Assembly (NCBI GenBank): GCA_947166165.1
Contig: CAMVDK010000184.1
Coordinates: forward strand, 1 to 6,308
Length of the DNA: 6,308 bases
DNA from: an uncultured Porphyromonadaceae bacterium
GTDB lineage: Bacteria > Bacteroidota > Bacteroidia > Bacteroidales > Muribaculaceae
Direction of reading: 5' to 3'
Shown: piece after piece, positions 6,137-6,308 of the stretch
Position numbering within the stretch: position 1 is the stretch's first letter
How the letters are laid out: each line of letters begins with the position of its first letter
Position numbers and translations under genes: made by a program
Notes under the pieces: model-generated
What the model was told of the DNA's origin: nothing
The model's database searches: none
Seen by the model: the letters and a program-made list of their open reading frames with translations, nothing else

Positions 6137-6308
6137 AGGTGGGTTCTATAAATTGCTTGCGCCGAATTGGGCTTGATTGCTGAGCAGGTTTTGGCTCAAG
6201 CTGCGCGAAGCAGTAGCGGGCTACGGTTCAAGCAGTTGAGACAAAAGATGCCAGCAAGCAACCCAAGGCGGCCAAAACCATTCATTACTTTTTTGCAATT
6301 TATAGAAC
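6137..6308 (+). mobile_element. MITE-like element, copy 2 (perfect 14-bp terminal inverted repeats)
   Basis: It begins AGGTGG just before the left terminal repeat GTTCTATAAATTGC (6143-6156). It ends with the exact reverse complement GCAATTTATAGAAC (6295-6308) at the edge of the window, so the true end may lie beyond. Between 6181 and 6240 it carries 56 bp absent from copy 1, bounded by TGAG repeats. That segment can form small hairpins: TGAGC/GCTCA (6181-6185, 6194-6198), CTGC/GCAG (6201-6204, 6210-6213) and GTAG/CTAC (6213-6216, 6221-6224). No transposase is encoded, so it would be non-autonomous. It follows the kinase stop codon by about 60 bases and its structure could also serve as a 3' end for that transcript. 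Confidence 0.75.

Overview
The window looks like chromosomal DNA of a fairly GC-rich Bacteroidales bacterium (Muribaculaceae or Prevotella-like; this is inference). The main evidence is the promoters. Four genes are preceded by a TAnnTTTG-type -7 element, three of them with TTTG 19-20 bases upstream, which is the Bacteroidetes pattern. There are no obvious Shine-Dalgarno sequences. The protein repertoire also fits: secreted proteins with Lys-rich signal peptides, one carrying a type I dockerin, and a long nucleoside kinase of the Bacteroidales kind.

Layout. Bases 1-178 (minus) hold the N-terminus of a secreted protein that runs off the left edge. Bases 332-1792 (minus) encode a complete 486-residue secreted protein ending in a two-repeat dockerin, with its own promoter and a strong hairpin plus T-tract terminator. 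Bases 2083-2763 (minus) encode a membrane-anchored TPR protein followed by a long GC-rich hairpin. Bases 4404-6077 (plus) encode a 557-residue TGS/SAD-like plus P-loop nucleoside kinase. The TPR gene and the kinase gene are divergent, and each has its own promoter.

The accessory part is the 1.3 kb between those two divergent genes. Two direct repeats of about 118 bp (2869-2986 and 4096-4213, 7 mismatches, no gaps, offset 1227) bracket an AT-richer cargo. The cargo is a minus-strand toxin-antitoxin-like operon with its own promoter and a small palindrome just before the first gene. The first gene (toxin-like, 3496-3995) is split into two frames exactly at a T TTT TTG heptamer. A -1 shift there restores a continuous 166-residue product that overlaps the XRE-type antitoxin gene (3240-3521) by 26 bases.

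A second repeat family, a short MITE-like element, occurs at 3096-3206 and again at 6137-6308 in the same orientation. The second copy has perfect 14-bp terminal inverted repeats and 56 bp that the first copy lacks; it touches the right edge of the window.

The core genes look ordinary. The points most worth checking are the repeat-bracketed TA cassette, the frameshift heptamer in its toxin gene, and the MITE-like family. No RNA genes or CRISPR arrays were seen.
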